Of a DNA stretch of 63,800 bases, positions 27,595 through 35,888 are shown piece after piece; positions within the stretch are counted from its first letter, which is position 1, and the number at the start of each line of letters is the position of its first letter. Source of the DNA: Aquariibacter sp964433315 (GTDB lineage: Bacteria > Pseudomonadota > Gammaproteobacteria > Burkholderiales > Burkholderiaceae_C); NCBI GenBank assembly GCA_964433315.1, contig CAYSQO010000005.1, positions 1 through 63,800 on the forward strand. The letters run 5' to 3'. The translations under genes and the position numbers were made by a program. The notes under the pieces were generated by a model, which made no database searches, had not been told where the DNA came from, and was given only the letters and a program-made list of their open reading frames with translations.

Positions 27595-28566
27595 TCAGGC
27601 GCGGGGGGCCCAGCGGGCGCGATGCTCGGCCGCGAGCTGCCAGGTGCGGAGCTGGATCTCGACCGTCTCCTCGATCACCTCGCCGTAGCCGCCGCCCATG
27701 CAGAAGGCCAGGGGCACGCGGCGCGCCAGCGCGGCGGCAAAGACCCGGCGGTCGCGCTCGGCCAGGCCTTCGGCGCTGAGCGCCAGCCGGCCCAGCCGGT
27801 CGCCGGCATAGGGGTCGGCCCCGGCCAGGTAGAGGATGAGGTCGGGCTGCGGCGCCCAGGCCCAGACGCGCTCGAGCGCGGCGTCGAGCGCCGCCAGATA
27901 GGCCGCGTCACCGGTGCCGTCGGGCAGGTCCACCTCGTCACGGCCGGGCACCTTGCGGAAGGGAAAGTTCTTCTCACCGTGGATCGAGAGGGTGTAGACC
28001 GAGGGGTCGGCGCCCAGGATGGCCGCCGTGCCATTGCCCTGGTGCACGTCCAGATCGATCACCGCGATGCGGGGCGGCGGCGCGCCGGCGGCCGCGCGCT
28101 CGGCCTGGAAGACCCGGGCGGCCACGGCCAGGTCGTTGAAGACGCAGAAGCCGCTGCCCGCGGCCGCCGCCGCGTGGTGGGTGCCGCCCGCCAGGTTGCC
28201 GGCCAGGCCCTCGCGCAGCGCGTCACGCATGGCGGCCACGGTGGCGCCGACGGAGCGGCGCGAACGCTCGACCATGTCCGGCGACCAGGGGAAGCCGATC
28301 TCCCGCTGCATGGCCGGCGGCAGCTCGCCGCGGACCACGCCCTCGACATAGGCCGGGGCATGGGCCCGCAGCAGCTCGGCATCGCTGGCGGCCGGGGCCT
28401 CGTGCAGCTCGACGTCCGGCAGGCGGGCGGCCAGGGCCTCGCGCAGCATGCGGTACTTCTGCATGGGGAAGCGGTGGCCAGGCGGCAGGGGCAGCACGAA
28501 GCGGTCGCTGCTGTAGCCGCGCAGCCGGGGCGCGGAGGGGGCGGGATCGGGGGACGCGGCAGCCAT
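27595..28566 (-). CDS. Histone deacetylase-family amidohydrolase
   Basis: 323 residues. Class II HDAC/acetylpolyamine-amidohydrolase fold with the active-site features LAGGTHHAAAAAGSGFCVFNDLAVAA (tandem His), VIDLDVHQGNGTAAILG (zinc Asp and His), and YLAGADPYAGDRLGRLALSAEGL (second zinc Asp). MGGGYG is the C-terminal glycine loop. In bacteria these enzymes deacetylate small amides such as acetylpolyamines; substrate is unknown here. It is divergent from the phasin gene. Confidence 0.9.
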   Translation of the reverse strand: MAAASPDPAPSAPRLRGYSSDRFVLPLPPGHRFPMQKYRMLREALAARLPDVELHEAPAASDAELLRAHAPAYVEGVVRGELPPAMQREIGFPWSPDMVERSRRSVGATVAAMRDALREGLAGNLAGGTHHAAAAAGSGFCVFNDLAVAARVFQAERAAAGAPPPRIAVIDLDVHQGNGTAAILGADPSVYTLSIHGEKNFPFRKVPGRDEVDLPDGTGDAAYLAALDAALERVWAWAPQPDLILYLAGADPYAGDRLGRLALSAEGLAERDRRVFAAALARRVPLAFCMGGGYGEVIEETVEIQLRTWQLAAEHRARWAPRA

Positions 28567-28645
28567 GGCCCGGAGTCTCGCCGCCCGCCGGACACCCCGC
28601 GCCGGGCCCTGTCATTCCGCGGTCATGCGAAGGCGCGAAAGTTTT

Positions 28646-28735
28646 TTGTGCATCGCAACAAAAAGCGCTTGCGCTGCACCGGAAGCTCCGTATACTTGCG
28701 TCCATGCTGCAGTGCAACAAACATGCAGCACTGCA
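28646..28735 (+). promoter_or_regulatory. phaP promoter with TGC/GCA dyads (probable PhaR operators)
   Basis: A sigma-70 promoter is clear: TTGCGC (28669-28674), 16-bp spacer, TATACT (28691-28696). One dyad precedes it (TTGTGCATCGCAACA, 28646-28660). A second spans the start point: GCAGTGC (28709-28715) and its inverse GCACTGC (28728-28734), 12 nt apart. TGC/GCA-rich dyads are the type of site used by the phasin repressor PhaR; that assignment is inference. Confidence 0.6.
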
Positions 28736-28787
28736 CGGAGACCCCGGTCTCCCCCCCACCCGATCCATCCTCACCCAGGAGTTCACC

Positions 28788-29339
28788 ATGTCCAATGCCG
28801 AACAAGTTCTCGCCGCCCAAAAGGCCAGCGTCGAAACCCTCTTCACCCTGACCCAGAAGGCCTTCGAAGGCGTCGAAAAGCTGGTCGAGCTGAACCTGCA
28901 AGTCGCCAAGGCTTCGCTGGGTGAAGTCGCCGAGCACACCAAGGCCTCGCTGTCGGTCAAGGACGCGCAGGAACTGCTGGCCCTGAACACCGCCCTGCTG
29001 CAACCGGCCGCCGAGAAGGCCGCCGCCTACAGCCGCACCGTGTACGACATCGTCAGCGCCACCGGCACCGAAGTGTCGAAGCTGGCCGAAGGCCAAGTCG
29101 CCGAAGCCCAGAAGAAGTTCGCCACCCTGGTGGACACCGCCGCCAAGAACGCCCCGGCCGGTTCGGAAAACGCCGTCGCCCTGGTGAAGTCGGCCATCGC
29201 CGCCGCCACCAACGCCGTGGAATCGGTGCAGAAGGCCGCCAAGCAAGCTGCCGAAGTGACCGAAGCCAACCTGCAAGCCCTGAGCGCGACCGCCGCCAAG
29301 GCCACCGCCGCCGTCAAGCCGGCCGCCCGCCGCGGCTGA
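28788..29339 (+). CDS. phaP: Phasin (PHA granule-associated protein PhaP)
   Basis: 183 residues, almost entirely amphipathic helix and Ala/Lys-rich: EQVLAAQKASVETLFTLTQKAFEGVEKLVELNLQVAKASL, then VKDAQELLALNTALLQPAAEKAAAYSRTVYDI. It matches the phasin_2 family, which coats polyhydroxyalkanoate granules. The ATG follows CAGGAGTTCACC, a strong ribosome site. Codon choice is restricted (CAA, GAA in places), typical of a highly expressed gene. It has its own promoter and terminator, so it is monocistronic. Confidence 0.95.
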   Translation: MSNAEQVLAAQKASVETLFTLTQKAFEGVEKLVELNLQVAKASLGEVAEHTKASLSVKDAQELLALNTALLQPAAEKAAAYSRTVYDIVSATGTEVSKLAEGQVAEAQKKFATLVDTAAKNAPAGSENAVALVKSAIAAATNAVESVQKAAKQAAEVTEANLQALSATAAKATAAVKPAARRG

Positions 29340-29348
29340 TGCGTGGCC

Positions 29349-29455
29349 GCCGGAGCCCTCGCGGGCTCCGGCCCCAGCTTCATGTTTGTCTCCTCGGATC
29401 CCGCAGGGATCTTGTGCCCGGTGTGCCCCACGGCCCACCGGGCTCTTTTCTTTTG
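29349..29455 (+). terminator. phaP terminators (two hairpins)
   Basis: First, a perfect 10-bp stem GCCGGAGCCC/GGGCTCCGGC with a 4-nt loop (29349-29372), 10 bp after the stop and without a T-run. Second, GCCCGGTG (29416-29423) pairs with CACCGGGC (29436-29443), followed by TCTTTTCTTTT, a classical intrinsic terminator. It may also serve the convergent patatin gene in part. Confidence 0.7.
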
Positions 29456-29488
29456 GGGCCTCTTCTTCGTGGCTTCTTCCCGGGGGCC

Positions 29489-30451
29489 TCAGCGCGGCGC
29501 GCCAGGCTCGCGGCGCAGGGCGCGGCGCAGGGCCGGCAGGGCCGCACGGGCGGCGTCCCGGCCGGCGTCGATGGCGCGCTGGCGCTGGCTGAAGTCGGCG
29601 CCGGAGAGGCCGTCCAGCGCCGGACGCAGCACCAGGTCGGCGCCCTGCAGCTCCCAGCGGTTCAGACTGCGGCCCATGATGGCAAAGGTCTGCAGCAGCA
29701 TGCGCAGCGGGTCGCCGGTGGCCTGGCCCTCGGGCGCGGCCGAGATGTCGACGGCCAGCACGATCTCGGCCCCCATCTGGCGCGCGAAGCGCACCGGCAC
29801 CGGGGCCACCAGGCCGCCGTCCACGTACTCGCGCCCGCTGATGCGCACCGGCTGGAAGACCGCCGGCACCGCGCTGGAGGCGCGCACCGCCGTGCCCGGG
29901 TCGCCGCGGCGGAAGAGCACGGCCTCGCCGTTGCCGAGGTCGGTGGCCACGATGCCCAGCGGCTTGGCCATGCCCTCGATCAGCTTGCCCTCGGTGTGGT
30001 CGCGCACATAGCGCGCCAGGGCCTCGCCGCGCAGCAGGCCGCGGCCGGTGAAGGTCCAGTCGCTGATGGCCGACTCGTCCATGCTGCGCGCGAGCGAGGC
30101 GAGCTCGGTGCCGCTCTTGCCCGAGGCCCAGAGCGCCGCCACGAGGCTGCCGGCCGAGGTGCCGACGACGCAGTGCACCGGGATGCCCTCGGCCTCGAGC
30201 ACCTGGATGACGCCGATGTGGGCGAAGCCCCGCGCCGCGCCGCCGCCCAAGGCCAGCCCCAGACGGGGCGCCGGCTGCAGCACGGGCGGCGGGGGCGGGG
30301 GCGGCACGGGGCGCTCGGGCGGCGTGGCCCCGCCCACGGGCCCGGCCGGCGGGGGGGCCGGGGGCGGCAGGCTGGCGCAGGCGACCAGGGTGCCCAGCAG
30401 CAGCAGGCTGCTTATGTGGCGGAGCAAGCGTCCTTTATCTTTCTTATGCAT
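29489..30451 (-). CDS. Patatin-like phospholipase lipoprotein (RssA type)
   Basis: 320 residues. A lipoprotein signal ends at Cys25 (LLLLGTLVACAS), followed by a proline-rich linker (residues about 29-60). The patatin domain has the oxyanion motif LALGGGAARGFAHIG, the nucleophile Ser99 in VVGTSAGSLVAAL and the catalytic Asp in REYVDGGLVAPVPV. It should hydrolyse acyl esters of lipids at the cell envelope. The ATG selected begins MHKKDKGRLLRHISS, giving a typical signal sequence. It is divergent from the sulfur genes across an AT-rich region. Confidence 0.9.
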   Translation of the reverse strand: MHKKDKGRLLRHISSLLLLGTLVACASLPPPAPPPAGPVGGATPPERPVPPPPPPPVLQPAPRLGLALGGGAARGFAHIGVIQVLEAEGIPVHCVVGTSAGSLVAALWASGKSGTELASLARSMDESAISDWTFTGRGLLRGEALARYVRDHTEGKLIEGMAKPLGIVATDLGNGEAVLFRRGDPGTAVRASSAVPAVFQPVRISGREYVDGGLVAPVPVRFARQMGAEIVLAVDISAAPEGQATGDPLRMLLQTFAIMGRSLNRWELQGADLVLRPALDGLSGADFSQRQRAIDAGRDAARAALPALRRALRREPGAPR

Positions 30452-30548
30452 AAATATCAGACTTAAAAATACTTTCGATGCTTTGGGTGCGCCCTTAGCA
30501 TCGCGCGCTCGCTGCGGCGGGGCCCGTCCCGTGCAGCCAGCCGACATC
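30452..30548. promoter_or_regulatory. Divergent AT-rich control region with a perfect dyad upstream of the sulfur operon
   Basis: CGATGCT (30476-30482) and AGCATCG (30497-30503) are perfect inverse copies, with an inner GGG/CCC pair; the dyad covers a possible -10 TAGCAT (30496-30501) and weak -35 TTTCGA (30473-30478). Just upstream, 30445-30475 is strikingly AT-rich for this genome. AT-rich DNA ahead of the -35 is typical of CysB-activated promoters, so this is a candidate CysB site. Confidence 0.4.
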
Positions 30549-31523
30549 ATGAAAATCCGCGACCTCGATCTCAGTGACCACCCGATCAACGCCGAGCACC
30601 AGGCCCTGGGCCTGCCGCCGGTGGAGCAGTCGCTGACGCATGCCGCCGACCATCCGGTGCTTCGCGTGGCGACCTGGGCGGTGATCTTCCTGCTGACCGG
30701 GGCCTCCATGTACCTGCTGGCCCGGCTGTTCAACCAGGCCGACGGGCACAGCGCCTGGCAGACGGTGAGCGAGACGCTGCAGGGCTCGGCCTTCTGGAGC
30801 GCGGTCGCCGTCGGCCTGCTGGCGCAGATTGTCGACGGGGCGCTGGGCATGGCCTACGGCATCACCTCGACCAGCTTCCTGCTCGCGACCGGCAGCAGCC
30901 CGGCGGTGGCCAGCGCCGCGGTGCACATCGCCGAGGTCTTCACCACCGGCGTGTCGGGCATCGCCCACATCAAGCTGGGCAATGTGAACAAGAGCCTGTT
31001 CCTGCGCCTGCTGGTGCCGGGCATGACCGGGGCGATCGCCGGGGCCTGGCTGCTGTCCAGCGTGGACGGCAAGGCGATGAAGCCCTTCGTCTCGGCCTAC
31101 CTGCTGCTGATGGGGCTGTACGTGGTCAGCAAGATCTTCCGCAAGATCAAGGCCCGTCGCGACGAGCCGCGCCATGTGGCCAAGCTCGGCCTGCTCGGCG
31201 GCTTCGTGGACGCGGTCGGCGGCGGCGGCTGGGGCCCGGTGGTCACCACCACCCTGGTCGGCACGGGCCATGATCCGCGCATGACCATCGGCTCGGTCAA
31301 TCTGGCCGAGTTCTTCCTGACCTTCGTCAGCGCCATCGCCTTCGCCGTGCTGGTGGGCGAGCAGCCCTGGCCGACGGTGGCCGGCCTGGTGGTGGGCGGC
31401 CTGTTCGCCGCACCCTTCGCCGCCTACCTGACCTCGCGCCTGAGCACCCGCACCCTCCTGATCCTGGTCGGCAGCGTGATCTCGCTGATCAGCATCTACA
31501 ACCTGGTTCGCGCCCTGGGCTGA
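30549..31523 (+). CDS. TauE/SafE-family (TSUP) membrane permease
   Basis: 324 residues. Eight or so transmembrane segments, with the family motif GALGMAYGITSTSFLLATGSSPAVASAAVHIAEVFTTGVSG repeated in weaker form as LLGGFVDAVGGGGWGPVVTTTLVG. TSUP proteins move sulfite, sulfonates or related anions; since sulfite reductase and CysH genes follow directly, sulfate or sulfite transport is the likely role. The ATG beginning KIRDLDLSDHP was chosen; a GTG 20 bp upstream is possible. It is 16 bp before the sulfite reductase gene. Confidence 0.88.
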   Translation: MKIRDLDLSDHPINAEHQALGLPPVEQSLTHAADHPVLRVATWAVIFLLTGASMYLLARLFNQADGHSAWQTVSETLQGSAFWSAVAVGLLAQIVDGALGMAYGITSTSFLLATGSSPAVASAAVHIAEVFTTGVSGIAHIKLGNVNKSLFLRLLVPGMTGAIAGAWLLSSVDGKAMKPFVSAYLLLMGLYVVSKIFRKIKARRDEPRHVAKLGLLGGFVDAVGGGGWGPVVTTTLVGTGHDPRMTIGSVNLAEFFLTFVSAIAFAVLVGEQPWPTVAGLVVGGLFAAPFAAYLTSRLSTRTLLILVGSVISLISIYNLVRALG

Positions 31524-31539
31524 ACGGCCTACCCCTGCC

Positions 31540-33264
31540 ATGTACCAATACACCGACTTCGACCGCCAGTTCGTCCGCCAGCGGGCCGCGCAGTTCCGCG
31601 ACCAGCTCGAACGCAACCTGGCCGGCGTCCTGACCGACGACGACTTCCGCCCGCTGCGCCTGCAGAACGGCTGGTACGTGCAGCGCCATGCGCCCATGCT
31701 GCGGGTGGCGGTGCCCTACGGCGAGCTCAGCAGCCGCCAGCTGCGCCAGCTGGCCCGCATCGCCCGCGAGTACGACGTGGTCGAGGACGGCCCCTTCAAG
31801 GGCCAGGGCGGCTTCGGCCACTTCACCACGCGCCAGAACCTGCAATACAACTGGATCCCGCTCAAGAAGGCGGCGGACGTGATGGACCTGCTGGCCGAGG
31901 TCGACATGCACGGCATCCAGACCAGCGGCAACTGCATCCGCAACATCACCAGCGATGCGCTGGCCGGCATCGCGCCCGACGAGGTCGTCGACCCGCGGCC
32001 CTATGCCGAGATCCTGCGCCAGTGGTCGACCCTGCACCCCGAGTTCGCCTTCCTGCCGCGCAAGTTCAAGATCGCGATCACCGGCGCCACCGAGGACCGC
32101 GCCGCCATCGCCTGGCATGACATCGGCCTGCAGGTGCTGAAGAACGCGGCCGGCGAGGTGGGCTTCCGCGTCCTGGTCGGCGGCGGCATGGGCCGCACCC
32201 CGGTGGTCGCCACCGAGATCGCCGCCTTCGTGCCCTGGCAGCAGATCCTGGTCTACATCGAGGCCATCGTGCGCGTCTACAACCGCTTCGGCCGGCGCGA
32301 CAACATGTACAAGGCGCGGATCAAGATCCTGGTGAAGGCCGAGGGCCAGGCCTTCATCGACGCCGTCAACGCCGAGTTCCAGGCCATCCTGAACCGCGAC
32401 GTGGATGGCGACCGCCACCTGATCCCGCAGGCCGAGCTGGACCGCGTGGCCGCCTGCTTCCCCCTGCCCCAGGGCCTGGGCGGCGCCGACGCCGACACCC
32501 TGCCGGCCGGCGACGGCAGCCCCGCCTACCAGCGCTGGCTGCAGCGCAATGTGCATGCGCACCGCCTGCCGGGCTACCGCGCGGTGACCCTGTCCTACAA
32601 GCGTGTCGGCCAGGCCCCGGGCGATGCCACGGCCGACCAGCTGGACGCCGCGGCCGAGCTGGTCGAACGCTTCTCGCTCGGCGAAAGCCGTGTCACCCAC
32701 GACCAGAACCTGCTGCTGCCCTGGGTGCGCACCGCCGAGCTGCCGGCCGTCTACGCCGAAGCCAGGCGCCTGGGCCTGTCGACGCCGAACATCGGCCTGC
32801 TGACGGACATGATCGCCTGCCCCGGCGGCGATTTCTGCGCCCTGGCCAATGCCCGCTCGCTGCCCCTGGCCGCGGCGATCACCGAGCGCTTCCAGGACCT
32901 CGACGAGCTCGACGACCTCGGCGACATCGACCTGCACATCAGCGGCTGCATCAACAGCTGCGGCCACCACCACAGCGGCCACATCGGCGTGCTGGGCGTC
33001 GACAAGGACGGCAGCGAGTGGTACCAGGTCACCCTGGGCGGCTCGGACGGCTCGACCCTGTCGGGCCGCCCGGTGGCCGGCAAGGTCATCGGCCCGAGCT
33101 TCGCGGCCGACGAGATCGCCGACGCCGTGGAGGCCGTGATCGAGACCTACCGCTGCCGCCGCGACAGCGCCGCCGAGCGCTTCGTCGACACCGTGCGTCG
33201 TATCGGCCTCGACCCCTTCAAGCAGGCCGCCAATGCGGTGCGCCGTACGACCGCCGCCGCCTGA
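31540..33264 (+). CDS. cysI: Sulfite (or nitrite) reductase haemoprotein, CysI type
   Basis: 574 residues with the duplicated ferredoxin-like/siroheme architecture. Cysteines for the [4Fe-4S]-siroheme centre are Cys427 and Cys433 in MIACPGGDFCALANARS and Cys470 and Cys474 in ISGCINSCGHHHSGHIGVLG. FGHFTTRQNLQYNWIPL is the siroheme-binding N-terminal half motif. It performs the six-electron reduction of sulfite to sulfide. The neighbours (DUF934, CysH, CobA, TSUP) favour sulfite over nitrite. There is no flavoprotein partner in the operon, so electrons may come from ferredoxin; fdxA and fpr follow the block. Confidence 0.92.
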   Translation: MYQYTDFDRQFVRQRAAQFRDQLERNLAGVLTDDDFRPLRLQNGWYVQRHAPMLRVAVPYGELSSRQLRQLARIAREYDVVEDGPFKGQGGFGHFTTRQNLQYNWIPLKKAADVMDLLAEVDMHGIQTSGNCIRNITSDALAGIAPDEVVDPRPYAEILRQWSTLHPEFAFLPRKFKIAITGATEDRAAIAWHDIGLQVLKNAAGEVGFRVLVGGGMGRTPVVATEIAAFVPWQQILVYIEAIVRVYNRFGRRDNMYKARIKILVKAEGQAFIDAVNAEFQAILNRDVDGDRHLIPQAELDRVAACFPLPQGLGGADADTLPAGDGSPAYQRWLQRNVHAHRLPGYRAVTLSYKRVGQAPGDATADQLDAAAELVERFSLGESRVTHDQNLLLPWVRTAELPAVYAEARRLGLSTPNIGLLTDMIACPGGDFCALANARSLPLAAAITERFQDLDELDDLGDIDLHISGCINSCGHHHSGHIGVLGVDKDGSEWYQVTLGGSDGSTLSGRPVAGKVIGPSFAADEIADAVEAVIETYRCRRDSAAERFVDTVRRIGLDPFKQAANAVRRTTAAA

Positions 33265-33283
33265 GCGCGCAGGAGCCCCCGCC

Positions 33284-33787
33284 ATGAAGTTCATCGACCT
33301 GCACGACCACGAAGCCTGGCATCCCGCCGGCGGCGAGGACGGCCCCCCGGTCAACATCACCCCCTCGGCCAATCTGCTGCTCAGCATCGAGCAGTGGCAT
33401 GCCATCCGCGCCCAGTGGCCGGCCGGCCTGCCGGTGGGCGTGAGCCTGCCCAACACCGCCGACGTGGAGGAGGCCCTGGGCCGCGAGCTGGGCCCCATCA
33501 CCCTGGTTGCCCTGCACTTCCCCAAGTGGACCGACGGCCGCGCCTACACCCAGGCCCGACTGCTGCGCCAGCGCCTGCGCTTCGGCGGCGAGATCCGCGC
33601 CACCGGCGAGGTGCTGGTCGACATGCTGCCGCTGCTGAAGCGCACCGGCTTCGACGCCGCCGTGCTGCGCAGCGACCAGCGCCGCGACGTGGCCGAGAAG
33701 ACCCTGGCCTTCTTCGCCGACGGCCACTACCAGGGCGATGTGCAGGACAGCCGCCCCTGGTTCCTGCGCGCCGGGAGCGCCGCGTGA
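33284..33787 (+). CDS. DUF934 protein of the sulfite-reductase operon
   Basis: 167 residues. GLPVGVSLPNTADVEEALGRELGPITLVALHFPKWTDGRAYTQARLLRQRLRFGGEIRATGEVLVDMLPLLKRTGFDAAVLR is the DUF934 signature. These proteins occur next to CysI/CysH in beta- and alphaproteobacteria; their role in sulfite reduction is unknown, though a part as an accessory subunit or oxidoreductase partner is often suggested. It ends overlapping the cysH GTG as GTGA. GCAGGAGCC before the ATG is a clear ribosome site. Confidence 0.9.
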   Translation: MKFIDLHDHEAWHPAGGEDGPPVNITPSANLLLSIEQWHAIRAQWPAGLPVGVSLPNTADVEEALGRELGPITLVALHFPKWTDGRAYTQARLLRQRLRFGGEIRATGEVLVDMLPLLKRTGFDAAVLRSDQRRDVAEKTLAFFADGHYQGDVQDSRPWFLRAGSAA

Positions 33788-34563
33788 GCGCGGACCGCTC
33801 GACCGTCTCCGCCCTGCCCGGCGCCACGCCGCCGGCCGGCTCCGCCATCGCCCTCTACGCCCGCAAGGGCCCGGACTTCGACGCCAAGGTGGCGGCCACC
33901 GTCGAGCGCCTGCGCGCCGCGGCGGATGCCCACCCCGACCGCATCGTGCAGGCCACCAGCCTGGGCGCCGAGGACATGGTGATCACCGACCTGATCGCCC
34001 GCCACGGCCTGCCGATCGCCCTCGGCACCCTGGAGACCGGCGCGCTGCATGCCGAGACGGCGGCCCTGATCGGCCGCATCACCGCGCACTACGGCCTGGC
34101 GGTCGAGGTCTACCGCCCGCAGGCCGAGGCCGTCGTGCACTTCGTGCGCGAGCACGGCGAACGCGCGATGTACGAGAGCCTGGCCCTGCGCAAGGCCTGC
34201 TGCGGCCTGCGCAAGCTGGAACCGCTGGGCCGCATGCTGCAGGACCGCAGCGCCTGGATCACCGGCCTGCGCCGCGAGCAGAGCGACGCCCGCGGCGAGG
34301 TGCCCTTCGAGGCCCGCGACGACGCCGGCCGCCTCAAGCTCAACGCCCTGGCCGACTGGACCTGGGGCGAGGTCTGGGCCTACCTGGCCGAGCACGGCGT
34401 GCCCTACAACCCGCTGCACGACCAGTTCATGCCCAGCATCGGCTGCGCCCCCTGCACCCGCGCCATCGCCGTGGGTGAGCCCTTCCGCGCCGGCCGCTGG
34501 TGGTGGGAGGACGAGCAGGCCAAGGAATGCGGCCTGCACGTCAGCCAGGCCGCGGGCCACTGA
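33784..34563 (+). CDS. cysH: Assimilatory adenylyl-sulfate (APS/PAPS) reductase
   Basis: 259 residues. Four iron-sulfur cysteines are present: Cys139-Cys140 in LRKACCGLRK and Cys221/Cys224 in SIGCAPCTRA, the pattern of APS-using enzymes. The catalytic Cys249 sits in QAKECGLHV. QATSLGAEDMVITDLIARHGLPI is the adenylyl-sulfate pocket. It reduces activated sulfate to sulfite with thioredoxin or glutaredoxin. It starts at GTG overlapping the DUF934 stop. The ATP sulfurylase genes (cysD, cysN) that normally follow are not here. Confidence 0.93.
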   Translation: MSADRSTVSALPGATPPAGSAIALYARKGPDFDAKVAATVERLRAAADAHPDRIVQATSLGAEDMVITDLIARHGLPIALGTLETGALHAETAALIGRITAHYGLAVEVYRPQAEAVVHFVREHGERAMYESLALRKACCGLRKLEPLGRMLQDRSAWITGLRREQSDARGEVPFEARDDAGRLKLNALADWTWGEVWAYLAEHGVPYNPLHDQFMPSIGCAPCTRAIAVGEPFRAGRWWWEDEQAKECGLHVSQAAGH

Positions 34564-34612
34564 GCCGCCCCCGGCCGTTCCTGCGCCCCCCTCCTCGCCC
34601 GAGCGTTCCGCC

Positions 34613-35458
34613 ATGTCCTCCCCTGCCCTGCATCCGGTCGTCTTCGTCGGCGCCGGCCCCGGTCCCGCCGACCTGCTGACGCTGCGCGGCGCGCAGCGCC
34701 TGGCCGCGGCCGAGGTGGTGCTGTTCGATGCGCTGACCGAGGTCGAGGGCTTCCGCCGCCTCGCGCCCGGCGCGCGCTGGATCGACGTCGGCAAGCGCGG
34801 CTTCTCGGGCCGGCCCGGCTGCGATGCCTCGGGCCAGGCCCGCATCAACCACCTGCTGGTCCAGCACGCCCGCGACGGCGCCCGGGTGCTGCGGCTCAAG
34901 GGTGGCGACCCCAGCCTCTTCGGCCGGCTGGAGGAGGAGCTGGCGGCGGTGGCCGCCGCCGGCCTGCAGGCCGAGGTGGTGCCCGGCGTGAGCGCCGCGC
35001 TCGCCGCCGCCGCCGACCTGCAGCGCCCGCTGACCCGCCGCGGCCGCGGCCGCAGCGTCTGCTTCCGCACCGCCGTCAGCGCCGTGCCCGCGGCCGAGAC
35101 CCCGGCCGGCCTGCCCCCGCAGGGCCGGCTGGAGCTGCCGGCCGGCCCGCGCGCCGACACCGAGGTCTTCTACATGGCCGGCAAGCAGCTCGCCGGACTC
35201 GGCCGCCGCCTGCGGGCCGCCGGCTGGGCCGCGGACACGCCGGTCCTGGTCGTCTCGCGCGCCGGCTGCGCCGACCGGCTCGACAGCAGCCACCGCCTCG
35301 ATGGCCTGGCCGCCGCCGCCGTGCTGCATGCGGGCCGGCCCACGGTGGTCTGCCTCGGCGTCGGCGCCGAGGCGCTGCCGGCGACGGCCCCCGCGGATTG
35401 CGCCGTCCTGCGCGAACGCAAGGCCCGGGCGCCCCGCAGCCTCGGAACCGACGCCTAA
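34613..35458 (+). CDS. cobA: Uroporphyrinogen-III C-methyltransferase (siroheme pathway)
   Basis: 281 residues. VVFVGAGPGPADLLTLRGAQRLAAAEVVLFDAL is the SAM-binding start; DVGKRGF, VLRLKGGDPSLFGRLEEEL and VVPGVSAALAAAADLQRPLTRRG follow in order. It methylates uroporphyrinogen III twice to precorrin-2. It is a stand-alone methyltransferase: the dehydrogenase/chelatase half of CysG is absent. The start at the ATG before SSPALHPVVFVG is fixed by the conserved N-terminus. It closes the sulfite-reduction operon, 49 bp after cysH. Confidence 0.93.
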   Translation: MSSPALHPVVFVGAGPGPADLLTLRGAQRLAAAEVVLFDALTEVEGFRRLAPGARWIDVGKRGFSGRPGCDASGQARINHLLVQHARDGARVLRLKGGDPSLFGRLEEELAAVAAAGLQAEVVPGVSAALAAAADLQRPLTRRGRGRSVCFRTAVSAVPAAETPAGLPPQGRLELPAGPRADTEVFYMAGKQLAGLGRRLRAAGWAADTPVLVVSRAGCADRLDSSHRLDGLAAAAVLHAGRPTVVCLGVGAEALPATAPADCAVLRERKARAPRSLGTDA

Positions 35459-35529
35459 AATTCAGGGTTTTTGCCCCTTGCAGCGCCTCACGGCGCGGCA
35501 GCTTCCAACCTACCGCCCCGAGCCCCGTC

Positions 35530-35853
35530 ATGACCCACGTCGTCACCGAAGCCTGCATCCGCTGCAAGTACACCGACTGCGTCGACGTCTGCCCCGTCGA
35601 CTGCTTCCGCGAAGGCCCGAACTTCCTCGTCATCGACCCGGACGAGTGCATCGACTGCGCGGTCTGCATCCCCGAGTGCCCGGTCGGTGCCATCGTCCCC
35701 GAGGAGGACGTGCCCACCGCGCAGCTGCCCTTCATCAAGCTCAATGCCGAGCTGTCCCGCCAGTGGCCCAGCATCACCAAGCGCAAGGGTGCGCTGCCCG
35801 ATGCCGACGACTGGAAGGACAAGACCGACAAGCTCGGCGAACTCATCCGCTGA
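35530..35853 (+). CDS. fdxA: Seven-iron ferredoxin FdxA
   Basis: 107 residues. Cys-rich motifs CIRCKYTDCVDVCPVDCF and CIDCAVCIPECPVGAI bind one 3Fe-4S and one 4Fe-4S cluster, as in Azotobacter ferredoxin I. The C-terminal extension (LNAELSRQWPSITKRKGALPDADDWKDK) is typical of FdxA. A possible -10 TAAAAT lies at 35456-35461, just at the cobA stop, with no good -35. It is followed 35 bp later by its likely reductase. Confidence 0.96.
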   Translation: MTHVVTEACIRCKYTDCVDVCPVDCFREGPNFLVIDPDECIDCAVCIPECPVGAIVPEEDVPTAQLPFIKLNAELSRQWPSITKRKGALPDADDWKDKTDKLGELIR

Positions 35854-35888
35854 GCCACCCCCTCCCGATCTCCTGACGAGCCCCAAGC

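Noticed and set aside
34564..34612. Small gene between cysH and cobA as a remnant of cysD
   Set aside because: Only 49 bp of C-rich sequence; no similarity to ATP sulfurylase is visible.
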